From Gossypium raimondii (Eukaryota; Streptophyta; Magnoliopsida; Malvales; Malvaceae), in NCBI RefSeq assembly GCF_025698545.1, contig NC_068577.1, positions 7,641,501 to 7,705,500 of the forward strand: a DNA stretch of 64,000 nt. The letters run 5' to 3'. The notes under the pieces are model-generated. The model worked only from the letters and a program-made list of their open reading frames with translations. It had not been told where the DNA came from and ran no database searches. The position numbers and the translations under genes were made by a program. Positions 48,284-59,725 of this stretch are shown here, in pieces. How positions within the stretch are numbered: position 1 is the first letter of the stretch; the number at the start of each line of letters is the position of its first letter.

Positions 48284-50350
48284 TGTAACACCCCAGATCC
48301 GGCCTATACGTTATGGCTAAATCTGGAGGTGTCACCGTAGATCGTCTAAAAAATTAGAATTTATATGTTTAGAAAGAAAACGTCGTAAACTCATATTATT
48401 CAAAAATCCAGTTTGTTAGAAACATATCTTAATTATTTCAGTGAAAACGTTGTGTGTTTAGGTTTTCCAAATATGTGTAACATTGCAACAAAATTCTTAA
48501 AACATTAAATTTTGGAAATCACAGTTTGTTGATTTGAAACCCATTGTTTTGTAGAAAAATGAACCTTATCGATAAAACATGTAAGCGATCTTTTGCAAAA
48601 AAAGGAATTAAAATCCAAAACCCAAAACCACCAAAAAATGTGTAAACAGTCCAAAATTTAAAAAACTCTCAAAACTAAATTTAAATAAATTAAATTTACG
48701 AAATTATGGTCATAACCGAGCTCCCATCGTACCGACGCGCCTAAGTCCGAGGGTTACTTGAAAGTGACAGACAAACAGGAAGTGAGTTTTCATAACCTAG
48801 TTCGTAACTTTAAAGAACACATGATTACAGATTTAATTTCAGATTTATTACATAGCGCAGAGTAGATACAGATGTATATCTTATACAGAATCAGAATCAT
48901 ATACAAATTTATAATTCTGCCCCATCCATTACACACCATCTTCGACCATCTCTACACACCATATAGGGTTTAAATACCCATTCAGCCCTACGCACCATTT
49001 AATGTCAGTATAACACTTTTCAGATTATTTACAGCTATGCTGCCAGTATAATGAGCGAGATATTGCCTCTCACAAAAACACTTCCTCCATATAATATATC
49101 CTACCCTAGAATCAGATATAATCAGAGCAGAAATCATGCATAACATTTCAGATACATATCATATACGTATATAACATTAGTCTCAGCTTAAATTATCATA
49201 TGACAGCTCAGATACACTTGTAGATATCAGAATTTATACTAAAAATTGACCAAATTTCATGTTTTATAGTATATTAAATCACATACCGACCTCACGGAAG
49301 GCTGACAGTCGATCGGGATGACGTGTACAGCCTTAGGGAAAATCTTGAGTTTTGGATCCACACGGCCCAAATAGCCCAGCCCGTGTGGCCCAGACGGCCC
49401 AAAATAGCCTAGACCATGTGTCATACACGGTCCAGCACATGGCGGTGTGTTGCACATGGCCTGACACACGGCCATGTGGCGTTGACAGTGCCCAATTTTG
49501 GCTTTCGCTGTTTGCTATTTTCTGGGTTTCTTGTTACTCACCTGATCCGATTTTTTCGTAATTCCAAAAGTTGAGTAACCCAAAACCTAATTTGACACAA
49601 TACAAGTCAATTAATACATTCCCTTGCCGAATCTAAATGCAAAAATTCACAAGAAAATAGCCCCAATCCGACGTTTAACAACTTACCCCCAAATGAACAG
49701 CTGAACACCATAGAACTTAACTTGTCGAAGGATCAACCGCTTCGTGAACTTCTCCTAAAAGAACTTAATGATTAACACGACACACCAGACTCAATTAAAC
49801 TAAACAAACAAAAATAAAGCAAACCAAGGAGAAATATATCACTTACTAAAGAACAGATTGGCTAGAAATTGACTACACACCCCCACCAAAATTGTTTGAA
49901 AAGATTTGCAATTGATTTTGAAAGAAAAACAATTGCAGCAAATCAAGTACTAGTTCCACGTAAAGTAATTTGGGTAGAAAACCAAATGAAAGAAGAAGAA
50001 GAAAAATGGAAAGCAAATGGGAACGTGCAAAACTAAAAAGGGAAGTTAGGGAATTTGTTGGGATTTCTTTAAAAAAAATAAAGTATTAAAAACAAAACAA
50101 AATAATAAAAAAAATCAATCCAACTACTTAATTCTTATCAGATTACTCAAAGACCAATTTAATTTAAACCCAACCACTAACTGACCACTTGAACAACAAT
50201 AAAAAATATAGCAAAATCTTTCCACCTTGCTCACTCCCAGACTCAAAGACTAGACCCCAAACACACACTCAAACTCTTAACCACTGAGATAAACACTTAA
50301 TTAATGAATAAATCCAAAAAATCAAAAACTTGAATTTCCAGGTCATTACA
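48284..50350 (-). repeat. 3' LTR of the gypsy element
   Basis: 2067 bp, TGTAATGACC..GGTGTTACA on the minus strand. Around 49360-49490 lies a GC-rich stretch of repeated CACACGGCC/CCGTGTG words. Frames found there are low-complexity and not genes. Confidence 0.9.
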
Positions 50351-50412
50351 ACTCTTTCCCCCTGAAAGAAATTTCGGTCTCGAAATTTACCTAATTCGAA
50401 CAGATGCGGATA

Positions 50413-53400
50413 TTATTGTCGAATCGAGTCCTCAGGTTCCCACATGACTTCCTCAGTGTCATGATTCAGCCACAGGACCTTTACTAAAGAAATAGACTTC
50501 CTTCTTAAAACCTTAACATCTTGACCTAGAATCTGAACCGGCTCTTCCTGAAAAGTCAAATCCGGTCTTACCTCAATCTCCTTAACAGGAACAACATGAG
50601 ATGGGTCAGACCGATATTGCCTCAATATGGAGACATGAAACACATTATGAATATGATCCAACTCTGGAGGTAGCTCCAACTGATAAGCGACTGGTCCCAC
50701 ACGTTTCAGAATCCGATATAACTCAATGAACCTAGGGCTCAACTTGCCCTTACGTCCAAACCGTAAAACATTCTTCCATGAAGATACTTTAAGAAACACA
50801 TAATCACCCATTGAGTACTCAATGTCCTTCCTTTTCAGGTCTGCATAAGACTTCTATCTGTCAGAAGCTACTTTAAGATGATCCCAAATCAATCTAACTT
50901 TATCCTTAGTCCCAAAAACTAACTCAAGACCAAAAACTCGTCGCTCACCCAACTCAGTTCAACACAACGGAGTACGACACTTACGACCATAAAGAGCCTA
51001 GTAAGGTGCCATCTAAATACTGAATTGGAAGTTGTTATTATAGGCGAACTCAGCTAACGACAGAAAATCCTCCAAACTACCTCGAAAATCAATCACAAAA
51101 CTCCAAAGTATATCTTCCAGTATCTGAATCACCCTCTCAGATTGACCATCTGTCTGAGGATGAAACGCAGCACTGAAGTCTAACCTCGAACCCAGAGCCT
51201 CATAAAGTTTCCTCTAAAATCAAAAAGTGAAGCAAAGATCTCTATTCAAAAATAATCGAGACCAGAACCTCATGAAGTCTCACGATCTCTGAAACATATA
51301 ACTTGGCCAACTTCTGAATAGGGTAATATGTCCTAACAGGAATGAAGTGGGCAGACTTGGTCAACCGACCTAAGATGACCCACATGAGATCCTTCTTAGT
51401 AGGTGTTAAGGGTAACCCACTAACGAAGTCCATAGTTACAGGTTCCCATTTCCATAAGGAAAATCTTAACAGGTTAAAGTAAACCCGAAGGCAATTAGTG
51501 CTCAACTTTAACTTTCTGGCACATCAAACACCGAGAAACAAAATCTATCACCTCTCGTTTCAAACCAGGCCACTAGTATAATTCACGAAGATCTCGATAC
51601 ATCTTATTTCCACCGGGATGCATAGCATAAAGGCTACTATGCACTTCTCTCAGAATGGACTGCCTCAAATCAGAATCATTAGGTACACAAACCCGTCTTC
51701 GAAAACATAGAACCCATTACTATTCAACTCAAAATTAAACGTACCACCATCCTCTACCTGATGGAACCGCAGAACCATCCCCAACTTTTTGTCCCTTATC
51801 TGGTCAATCCAAGTAAGCTTAACTTGCAACTCAGCTAATAGACTCCTTTCATCAAACAGGCTTAGGCGAGCAGAGATCGCCATCAAATAAGTTATTACCC
51901 TACGACTAAGAGCATCGGCCACCAAGTTGGCCTTACCGAGATGATACTCAATAGTGCAGTCGTAATCCTTAAATAGCTCAGTCCATCTACGTTCCTTAAG
52001 GTTCAAATCCTTTTGGGTAAGGAGATACTTAAGGCTCTTATGATTGGTGTAAATTATACACATTTCACAATACAGATAGTGCCTCCAAATCTTTAAGGCT
52101 AAGACAACTGCAGCTAACTTAAGATCATGTGTAGGATAGTTGCCCTCGTATGACTTAATCTGCAGAGACGCATAAACCACTATCTTACCATCTTGCATCA
52201 GAACACAACCAAAATCGACATGTGATGCATCATTGTATGCCACAAATTCCTCACTGGATTCAGGTTGAATCAGAACAGGGGCCTGAGTCAAGACAAATTT
52301 GAGCTTCTCAAAGCTCAATTACTGCTCATCAATCAAGACAAATGGGGCGTTCTTACGCAACAAGTCAGGCAGATGAACTGTAATTAAAGTGAACCCTTCG
52401 ACAAATCTCTAATAATAACCTGTAAGCCCAAGAAAACTGCGAATCTCAAAAACATTCCTATGTTGTTTCCATTCAAGCACAACCTTAATTTTCCTAGGAT
52501 CAACTCAAATCCCCTCCGCAGAAACCACATGCCCTAGAAAAGTTACCTCCCTCAACCAAAATTCACATTTGCTCAACTTAGCGTAGAGTTGTTTCTCTCG
52601 GAGTATCTGAAAAGCTACTCTAAGATGCTCATCATGATCATCTTCGATATTAGAGTATACCGAAAATGTCGTCGATAAAGACCACAGTGAACTAATCAAA
52701 GTACGATTGAAAAACCCAGTTTATAAGATCCATGAATGCAGTCGAAGCATTCATCAAACCAAAAGGCATAGCTAGGAACTCGTAGTGCCTATAACGAGTC
52801 CTAAAAGCAGTTTTATGAACATCAGCCTGCTTAACCTTAAGCTGATGGTACCCAGGACGGAGATCTATCCTGAAAAAAAATAGGAGCCCCGCGAAACTAA
52901 TCAAACAAATTGTCGATCCTCGGAAGTGGGTACTTATCCTTTACCATTAACTTATTCAATTGTCGGTAGTCGATACACATCCTCATAGCACTTTCCTTCT
53001 TATTTATAAATAAAACTAGTGCCTCTCAAGGAGACATTGGGACGGATAGACCCTCTATCAAAGAGTTCCTGAAGCTGGGAGTTTAACTCCATAAGCTCCT
53101 TCGGTGCCATATGGTAAGGACCAATAGACACAGGAGCTGTACCTAGTAACAGCTCGATGCCAAACTCGACCTCTCGATTCAAAGGCAAACCTGATAACTC
53201 CTCGAGAAAAATATCTAAAAGCTCATTAACTATTCTAATGTCCCCAACAAACTAACCCATAGAAGTTGAGTCATTCACAAAAGCCAGATATACTTCACAC
53301 CCTTTACGAACCAGCTTCTCAGTCGTAAGAGCGGAGGTCACATTGGATAAGTAATCCCGGCGTTCATCGATCATAACTACTTCTATATCATTCTCTGATA

Positions 53401-54903
53401 TCAAAACCGCCCTTTGAGTAGCACAATCCAAACTGACCTGTTGCTTCATGAGCTAGTCCATTCCCAAAATTAGATCGAATTCCTCAAATTGTAGATCTAT
53501 CAAATTACCCGAAAACACAACCCCTTGAATATCTAACGGTATGTTTCTATACAATCTATTAACTCGAACTGATTGACCTAACAAAATAAGTACAATAATC
53601 TCTCCAGAAGTGCTCTCAACAGAAACCCCTAAGTTTACAGAAACATAGCTAGCTACATAGGAATGTGTTGACCCTATATCTATCAATCCAAAATAAGGGG
53701 CATCTTTGTCCTCACGACGTCTAGCAGTATAAACTAACACAGGTTACCTCGTCTCAGTCTGATTAGCACCTCTGCCCAATGCTCTCTAACCTTTTCCCAT
53801 ACCATTACCACCCTTGGTCAGGCCATGACCCTTAGGCGGCTGCTGAACTGCCCACTAAGACTGAAAAAATCTCGGAGCTAGAGCTTGCATCTAATTATAA
53901 AACTGTGGGCAATCCGTGATACGATGTTCCACCGACCCACATCACAGAGATGCTCTTAACCTCTTCCAACATTCGCCCGAATGACGTCTACCACAGTCCT
54001 TACATGGCTGAGCCACAGTAGGGGAAATTGAAACCCCAGTCCTTGAAGGCCTATTAGATCTGGCTCGTTTCTTAAGCCTCTAAGCAAAACTAGAGAGATC
54101 TGAATCCCTTTATTCTTACCCCTCTCACGCTCCCTATTTTCGTGCTCAACGCGCTTAACCTCCACATTAATCTTCGCCTTGTCCACCAAGAAGGCAAATT
54201 CTCGCTCCCTCTGTGGAGTGATCAAAACCCTTAGATTATGCCTTAATCCTTCATCGAAGCGAATACACTTCTCATACCCAGCTGACACCATCCTATGAGT
54301 ATAACAACTCAATCTCAAAAATTTAGCCACAATCCTGTCCCCCTAGGTAAGGTTCATAAACTCGTGTCTACGAGTATCCACATAACTTGCCTCTACATAC
54401 TTACTCTGGAAGGTGCTCTTAAACTGATCCCAAGTAATCTGATTAGATTGAGTACCCTCCTCAACCGTTAACCACCACTAATATGCCTCATCGCGAAGTA
54501 GAGATACTGCACCCTTCAGTTTCTGCTCAGGGGTGCAGTTGATGTTATTCATAATTCTCTCTGTAGCCTCTAACCAATACTCAGCCATAGTCGGGGTGAC
54601 TACAGTGATGCCCCTAAGCAACTCAGTGCCGTTGGACCAGAGTCGTTTAGTTACCGATCCGTGGATCTCAGAACCAGGATAAGGCTTAACGACCCTCTCT
54701 AACACTTTAAGCATGGCTTGGGACAATGAGTCGTCCCCAACTAAGTGACTTTGAGACCCGGTCTCAGCAGTAAGTGTAGCCTGTGTCTCACTCGTATCCA
54801 GATTGGGCATACTACCCATCGAGGATGACTCAGCTTGAGCCCCTCGACAATGCCCATCGCACCCACGGGTACTGCGTCCATGTGATCCACAAGTGCTCAT
54901 CAT
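50413..54903 (-). pseudogene. gag-pol of the gypsy element (many stops)
   Basis: Gag starts at about 54903 and runs in pieces to 53956, with a zinc-knuckle region (CKDCGRRHSGEC) near 53950-54005. Protease with DIGSTHSYV lies at 53740-53453. Reverse transcriptase at 53188-52505 shows [19 protein letters not shown] and FIDDI. RNase H at 52318-51665 shows [18 protein letters not shown] and ends ADALSRR. Integrase core pieces lie at 51505-51242. The C-terminal part at 50811-50413 (VAYQLELPPEL, NVFHVSILRQY) ends in a chromodomain-like stretch (VKVLW..TEEVMWEPED). Stops separate all of these segments. Confidence 0.9.
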
Positions 54904-55250
54904 TTTTATAGATTATCTACATTATGATTTTTATGTATCAGTTCCAATATTTATTGACAGATAATTTATGCTCAAAAGTTATCAAGAGAAATTTCAAAAG
55001 TTTCGGCAATGCTTTAGTCTCTAACTATCTCAATACAGTTTTAGTCATTTCAGAGTTTTCTAAACTAAAATGTTTTTAAGCCAGAGGTACTTACCGGATT
55101 GACGCCGGAGACTCGATATTTCACAAACTTAATTTTTTGATTCATATAGAATAAACTTTTACTCGGAAAAGCAAATTTTTTTTACAAATACAATTTTGAA
55201 ACCAAAAATTCAAAGCCTGAGTTTTGGAATCAAGCTCTGATACTACTAAA

Positions 55251-57280
55251 TGGAACAACCATACCCGGTCTAGACTTTATGGCCAAATTTAGAGGTGTCA
55301 CCATATATCGTCTAAAAATATAGAATTTGTATGTTTAGAAAGAAAATGTCGTAAACTCATATTACTTAAAAACCCGATTTATTAGAGACATATCTTAACT
55401 ATTTTAGTGAAAACGTTGTTTGTTTATGTTTTCCAAAAATGTATAACCTTGCAATGAAATTCTTAAAACGTTAAATTTTGGAAATAACAGTTTGTTGATT
55501 TGAAACCCATTGTTTTGCAGTAAAATGAACCTTATCGATAAAACGTGTAAGTGGTATTTTACGAAAAACGAAATTAAAGTCCAAAACCCAAGACCATCAA
55601 AAAATGTCCAGACAGTCCAAAATTTACAAAAATCTCAAAACCAAGTTTAATAAATTAAATTTATGAAATTATAGTCATAATCGAGCTCTCGTCTTACCGA
55701 CCCGCCTAAGTTTGAAGGTTACCTGAAAGTGACAGACAAACAAGAAGTGAGTTTTTATAACCTAGTGTGTAACTTGAAAGAAAACATAATTACAGATTTA
55801 GTTTCAGATTTATTACATAGTGGAGCAGATACAAACTTATATCTTATATAAAATCAGAATCATATACAAATTTACAATCCTGCCCCATCCGCTACACACC
55901 ATCTCTGACCATCTCTACACACCATATAGGGTAATACCTATCCAGCCCTACACACCATTTAGTGTCGGTATGACACTTTTCAAAATATTTGTAGCTATGC
56001 TGTCAGTATAATGGGTGAGATATCGCCTCTCACAAAAACACTTCCTCCACATAATATATCCCGCCCTAGAATCAGATATAATCAGAGCAGAAATCATGCA
56101 TAACATTTCAGACACAAATCATATGCGTATATAATATTACTCTCAGCTTAAATTATCATATGACAGCTCAAATACACTTGCAGAAATCAGATTTTATACT
56201 AACATGTGACCAAATTTCATGTTTTATAGTATATTTGATCACATACCGACCTTACGGACGGTCCAAAGTCGAGCAGGACGACATGTACGATCTTAGGAAA
56301 AAATCTTAAATTTTAGGCCCACACGCCCGTGTAGTCCACATGACCCAAAATAGCCTAAATCCTGTGTCACACACGGTTTGTCACACGGTCGTGTGACCTA
56401 GTGGCATTGACAGGGCCCAATTTCAGCTTTTGTCGTTCACTGTTTTTCAGCTTTCTCGTTACACACCTGATTCAATTTTTTCGTAATTACAAAAGTCGAG
56501 TAATTAAAAACCTAATTTGGCATAGCAAAAGTCAATTAATACATTCCCTTGCCGGATCTAAACTTAAAAATGCACAACAAAATAACCCAAATCTAACGTT
56601 TAACGACTTACCTCCAAATGAACAACCGAACACCACAGAACTTAACTTGTCAAATGATCAAACACTTCATGAACTTCTCCTAAAAGCACTTAATGATTAA
56701 CACGACACACCATACTCAATTAAACTAAACAAAAAAAAATAAAGCAAACCAAGGAGAAATATATCACTTACTGAAGAACAGACTGGTTAGAAATTGACCA
56801 CACATCCCCACCAAAATTGTTTGAAAATATTTGCAATTGATTTAGAAAGAAAAGAAATTGTAGAAAATAAAGTACTTGTTCCACGTAAAGTAATTTGTGT
56901 AGAAAACCAAATGAAAGAAGAAGAATAAAAAAAGAAAATAGAAGGCAATTGGCAACGTGCAAAACTGAAAAGGGAAGTTAGGAATTTGTTGAGATTCCTT
57001 GTTCTAGAAACTAAATTATTTAAAACAAAATAAAATAAAAAACCAATCCTACTACTTAATTCCTATCAGATTACTCAGAGACCAATGTAATTTAAAACCA
57101 ACCACTAACTGACCTCTTAAACAGTGCAACAAAAAAATATAGCAAAATTTTCCCACATTTCTCACTCCGAAACGTAAAGACCAGACCCCAAACACACACT
57201 CAAACTTTTAACCACTGAGACAAACACTTAATTAATGAAAAATCCAACAAATCAAAAACTTCAATTTTCGGGGCATTATA
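55251..57280 (-). repeat. 5' LTR of the gypsy element
   Basis: 2030 bp, aligned over its whole length to 48284-50350 with frequent substitutions. The outer end reads GGGCATTATA, where the other LTR has GGTCATTACA. Confidence 0.9.
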
Positions 57281-58332
57281 AAAAGAGTGTTGAAAAAAAA
57301 ACACATTAACAGTTGCTAGGTTAGGTTGCCTCTTTTCTTTGACCAATTATGATATATTCATTACCTTTTCAAAAAAGGTTTCTTCTGGTCATAAATGGAC
57401 ACTCTTGGTCATATTCAGAAGTTCCTTAAGTTTTCCTATCATTTCTGTATGATGTTTTGATTGATGGAGGGAAAAAAGGGCATGAAGAAGGCAAAGAAAA
57501 TGAATTGCTATTAGGCATTAAACTCCAAAGTAAACCTTAGGTTTAGTCTATTTTGTTCTTAAAATCAATCTTAAAATGTATTAAAAAAGTTTTAAACTTG
57601 AATCTTGGCATTTGTTTTCCTTTTCTCTATCCCCAAATTGCATTTCTTTTTGTTGAAAAAACAAAATCCCTTTTATTGTAAAGTGACATAGAACGCAAAA
57701 ATTTACTCATTTAGATTGAAATTAAACTTGAAAGAATTTCCTAAGAACATTGGAGAGACCTACTTCGTTGGGCTCTGTATAACCTGTTTTAGAAAAGAAA
57801 GTGATAAGTGGATATGAAAGTTGATCTCACACGGCTGACTGCATATTATCATATCTTTTCACCATGCAATTTGTTTGGTCATTTAGGTGATTCGTTTCCT
57901 TTCTTATTCTAGTATTGAAGCAGTAGCAAAAATCAAAAAGCTACAATGCCACATTTGAAAGCTTCAAATCAACATTTTCTTCCATTCAGAACATGAGAAA
58001 AAAGGGTAGTCCATGATGTCTATTAGGATTTTTTTCTCATTTTAAAAGGTTGTCTCAACTAATCAACATTATTTGCTGAACATGTTGGTGGATATCACAA
58101 AAGAAGACATCTTTTCTTTAAATGTTATATTTTACAAGTTTATGCTCTCTACCTTTATCCTTTTTTGATAAGCAATAGGTGAGTCATACATACAAAAAAG
58201 TTAGATTCAGCCACCATATCTATATCAATTCAAATACCATTTCCCAATTCCAAAGATTTATTCATCAACCATCAATCATCACCAAAAACAACATCTCTTC
58301 CTTGATCATATTTCTATTTCATCCACAAAAAA
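57281..58332 (+). other. Spacer of unit 4, right piece, and upstream region of GEM-like D
   Basis: Non-coding. It continues the unit 3 order (AAAGAGTG, TAACAGTTGCTAGGTTAGG, CTCTATCCCCAAA) with more substitutions than units 2 and 3. The TATA-like word of the other copies is altered to CTATATCAATTCAAATA near 58222. Confidence 0.75.
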
Positions 58333-59179
58333 ATGAAGAACCAGATACTTGGACAAGTCATTGTTGTTCCACTCAAAACAATAATGTATGGAGTCAAGCG
58401 AACGCCGAGACGATACTTACTGGATTCTGCTAGTCAGTATCGGATTCCATAATTTGTTGAAGTGTCTAACACATTTAGGAAAGATAAGTGGCTACATTTA
58501 AATCTGTTATGTGTCTAGAAATTAATAATGAAGATGTATTTTTAGTATTAATGACAATGCTTTGGAAATTACAAGCAAAAGAAACTTTGTACTTAAAAGG
58601 ATAAACAATATTGGGAAGAATGTTGATACTTTCGGACATGGAGTTCGAGAACATGGTATGAAATCGACCAGTCTAAAATTCTAAATATATATATATGCAT
58701 GTATGTATGTGAAAACTGAAGTAATTTTTGGAACTGCGGTGAGGGTGGGGCCAAAGATCAGTGAAACTGTAAAGGGAAAGTTGAGTTTAGGGGCAAGAAT
58801 TCTTCAAGTAGGAGGGGTGGAGAAGATTTTCAAGCAATTGTTTAGTGTTAGAGAATGAGAGAAGCTGTTGAAGGCATGCCAATGCCATTTATCAAGAACA
58901 GCAGGTCCCATAGCTGGTTTACTTTTTATCTCATCTCAAAAGGTTGGCTGTTGTAGTGACAGATCAAACGAAATCCCATCTACTATTGAAGAATTGGTTA
59001 GGGCCCATTACAAGGTTAGTATATATCTCATCTATTTTCCCCTCTCACAGATAGTATAATTTTGAATCTTTCAGTTCTCATGTTGTTGTATATTGATTTT
59101 GGTGCAGGTTTTCAAGTACCTTCAGCAAGTAATTTTCTTCCAAAGACTACTGCATGATGTATTGCAAGTCACGTTCTAG
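58333..59179 (+). pseudogene. GEM-like GRAM-domain gene, copy D (pseudogene)
   Basis: The ATG at 58333 is kept, but exon 1 has a TAA at 58450-58452 after 39 codons. The exon 1 donor GGTAGG is changed to AGATAAG, the exon 2 acceptor region is altered (ACAAGCAAAAG), the exon 3 acceptor reads CGG, and exon 3 has a TGA at 58856-58858 where the others have GGA. Exon 4 (59108-59179) keeps its frame and the ending LLHDVLQVTF but has lost 132 bp, removing most of the GRAM C-terminal part. Several independent lesions make this a genuine dead copy. Confidence 0.88.
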
Positions 59180-59182
59180 GTG

Positions 59183-59625
59183 TGTTGAGCATGGACTGCA
59201 ATGCAACAGGTAACCATGAAGCATACCAGCAGCAGACCAGCTTTCGAACAGAACATGAGCTACTTGTTTCATTTTGTATATATTTGATCCTTTTGTAAAG
59301 TTATCAAGTTGATATGTAACTTGATTTCTAGAGTTAGTAGGATTTGAAATTGATGGATGTAATGGCTGAATTATTCAGCTTTCTATTTGTATTATTTTTG
59401 TATTGCAACATGCGTAATATTGATGGGAGCAGTTACAAGTTTAAGTAACTGACATACTATTTTTGTAACACCATATATTTGAAAATTTGAATGAAAAGAT
59501 GATGACTTCTTCGGTTACTTGCTGTTCTAAGTTTTCAGTTTGATTTTCTTTTGCTTTTGATGTTTTATGAGCTTATGCTCTTGGCTGTTTAGTTTTGCTT
59601 AGTTGCTTCTGCCTTTGTTTCAACA
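59183..59625 (+). repeat. 5' LTR of copia element 6
   Basis: 443 bp, TGTTGAGCATGG..TTTCAACA. It differs from the 3' LTR by scattered ordinary substitutions and small indels. Confidence 0.93.
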
Positions 59626-59725
59626 AATGGTATCAGAGCCTCTTGTCTTTGAGGACCTCTATTGTTTAAGTTTTTTCTTTCAAAAAAAAACTCAAAATCG
59701 TGTTTGTCAAACCAATTTCAGCAAC

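Larger units (their letters stand above)
48284..57280 (-). mobile_element. Ty3/gypsy retrotransposon (chromovirus, Tekay/Del-like), degenerate
   Basis: The 9-kb element has about 2-kb LTRs, a primer site (complement of CAAGCTCTGATACTACTAAA) next to the right LTR and a purine tract (complement of ACTCTTTCCCCCTGAAAG) next to the left LTR. On the minus strand the order is gag, protease, reverse transcriptase, RNase H, integrase and chromodomain, which defines a chromovirus gypsy. The flanks are AAATG (left) and AAAAG (right), an imperfect 5-bp duplication; the empty site in unit 3 reads GATGAAAAAGAGTG near 45170. The LTRs are noticeably diverged, making it the oldest insertion in the array. Confidence 0.93.
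47158..59182. repeat. Tandem block, unit 4 (spacer - GEM-like D) with a gypsy insertion
   Basis: After removal of 48284-57280 the flanks follow the unit 3 order. Unlike units 2 and 3 it lacks the MYB fragment: AGCCTGAATAAGATTT is joined directly to GTACAAAGGAGAGTTACCG, so its left junction was remodelled. Confidence 0.82.

Noticed and set aside
49257..49561. Overlapping frames in the gypsy LTR
   Set aside because: They are low-complexity translations of the CACGGCC-rich LTR patch present in a non-coding region of the element.
48279..57285. Perfect target duplication for the gypsy element
   Set aside because: The flanks AAATG and AAAAG differ by one base. This is compatible with a decayed 5-bp duplication but not proof.
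59626..59642. Primer-binding sites as tRNA genes
   Set aside because: Only the 12-14 bases complementary to the tRNA 3' end are present; there is no cloverleaf.
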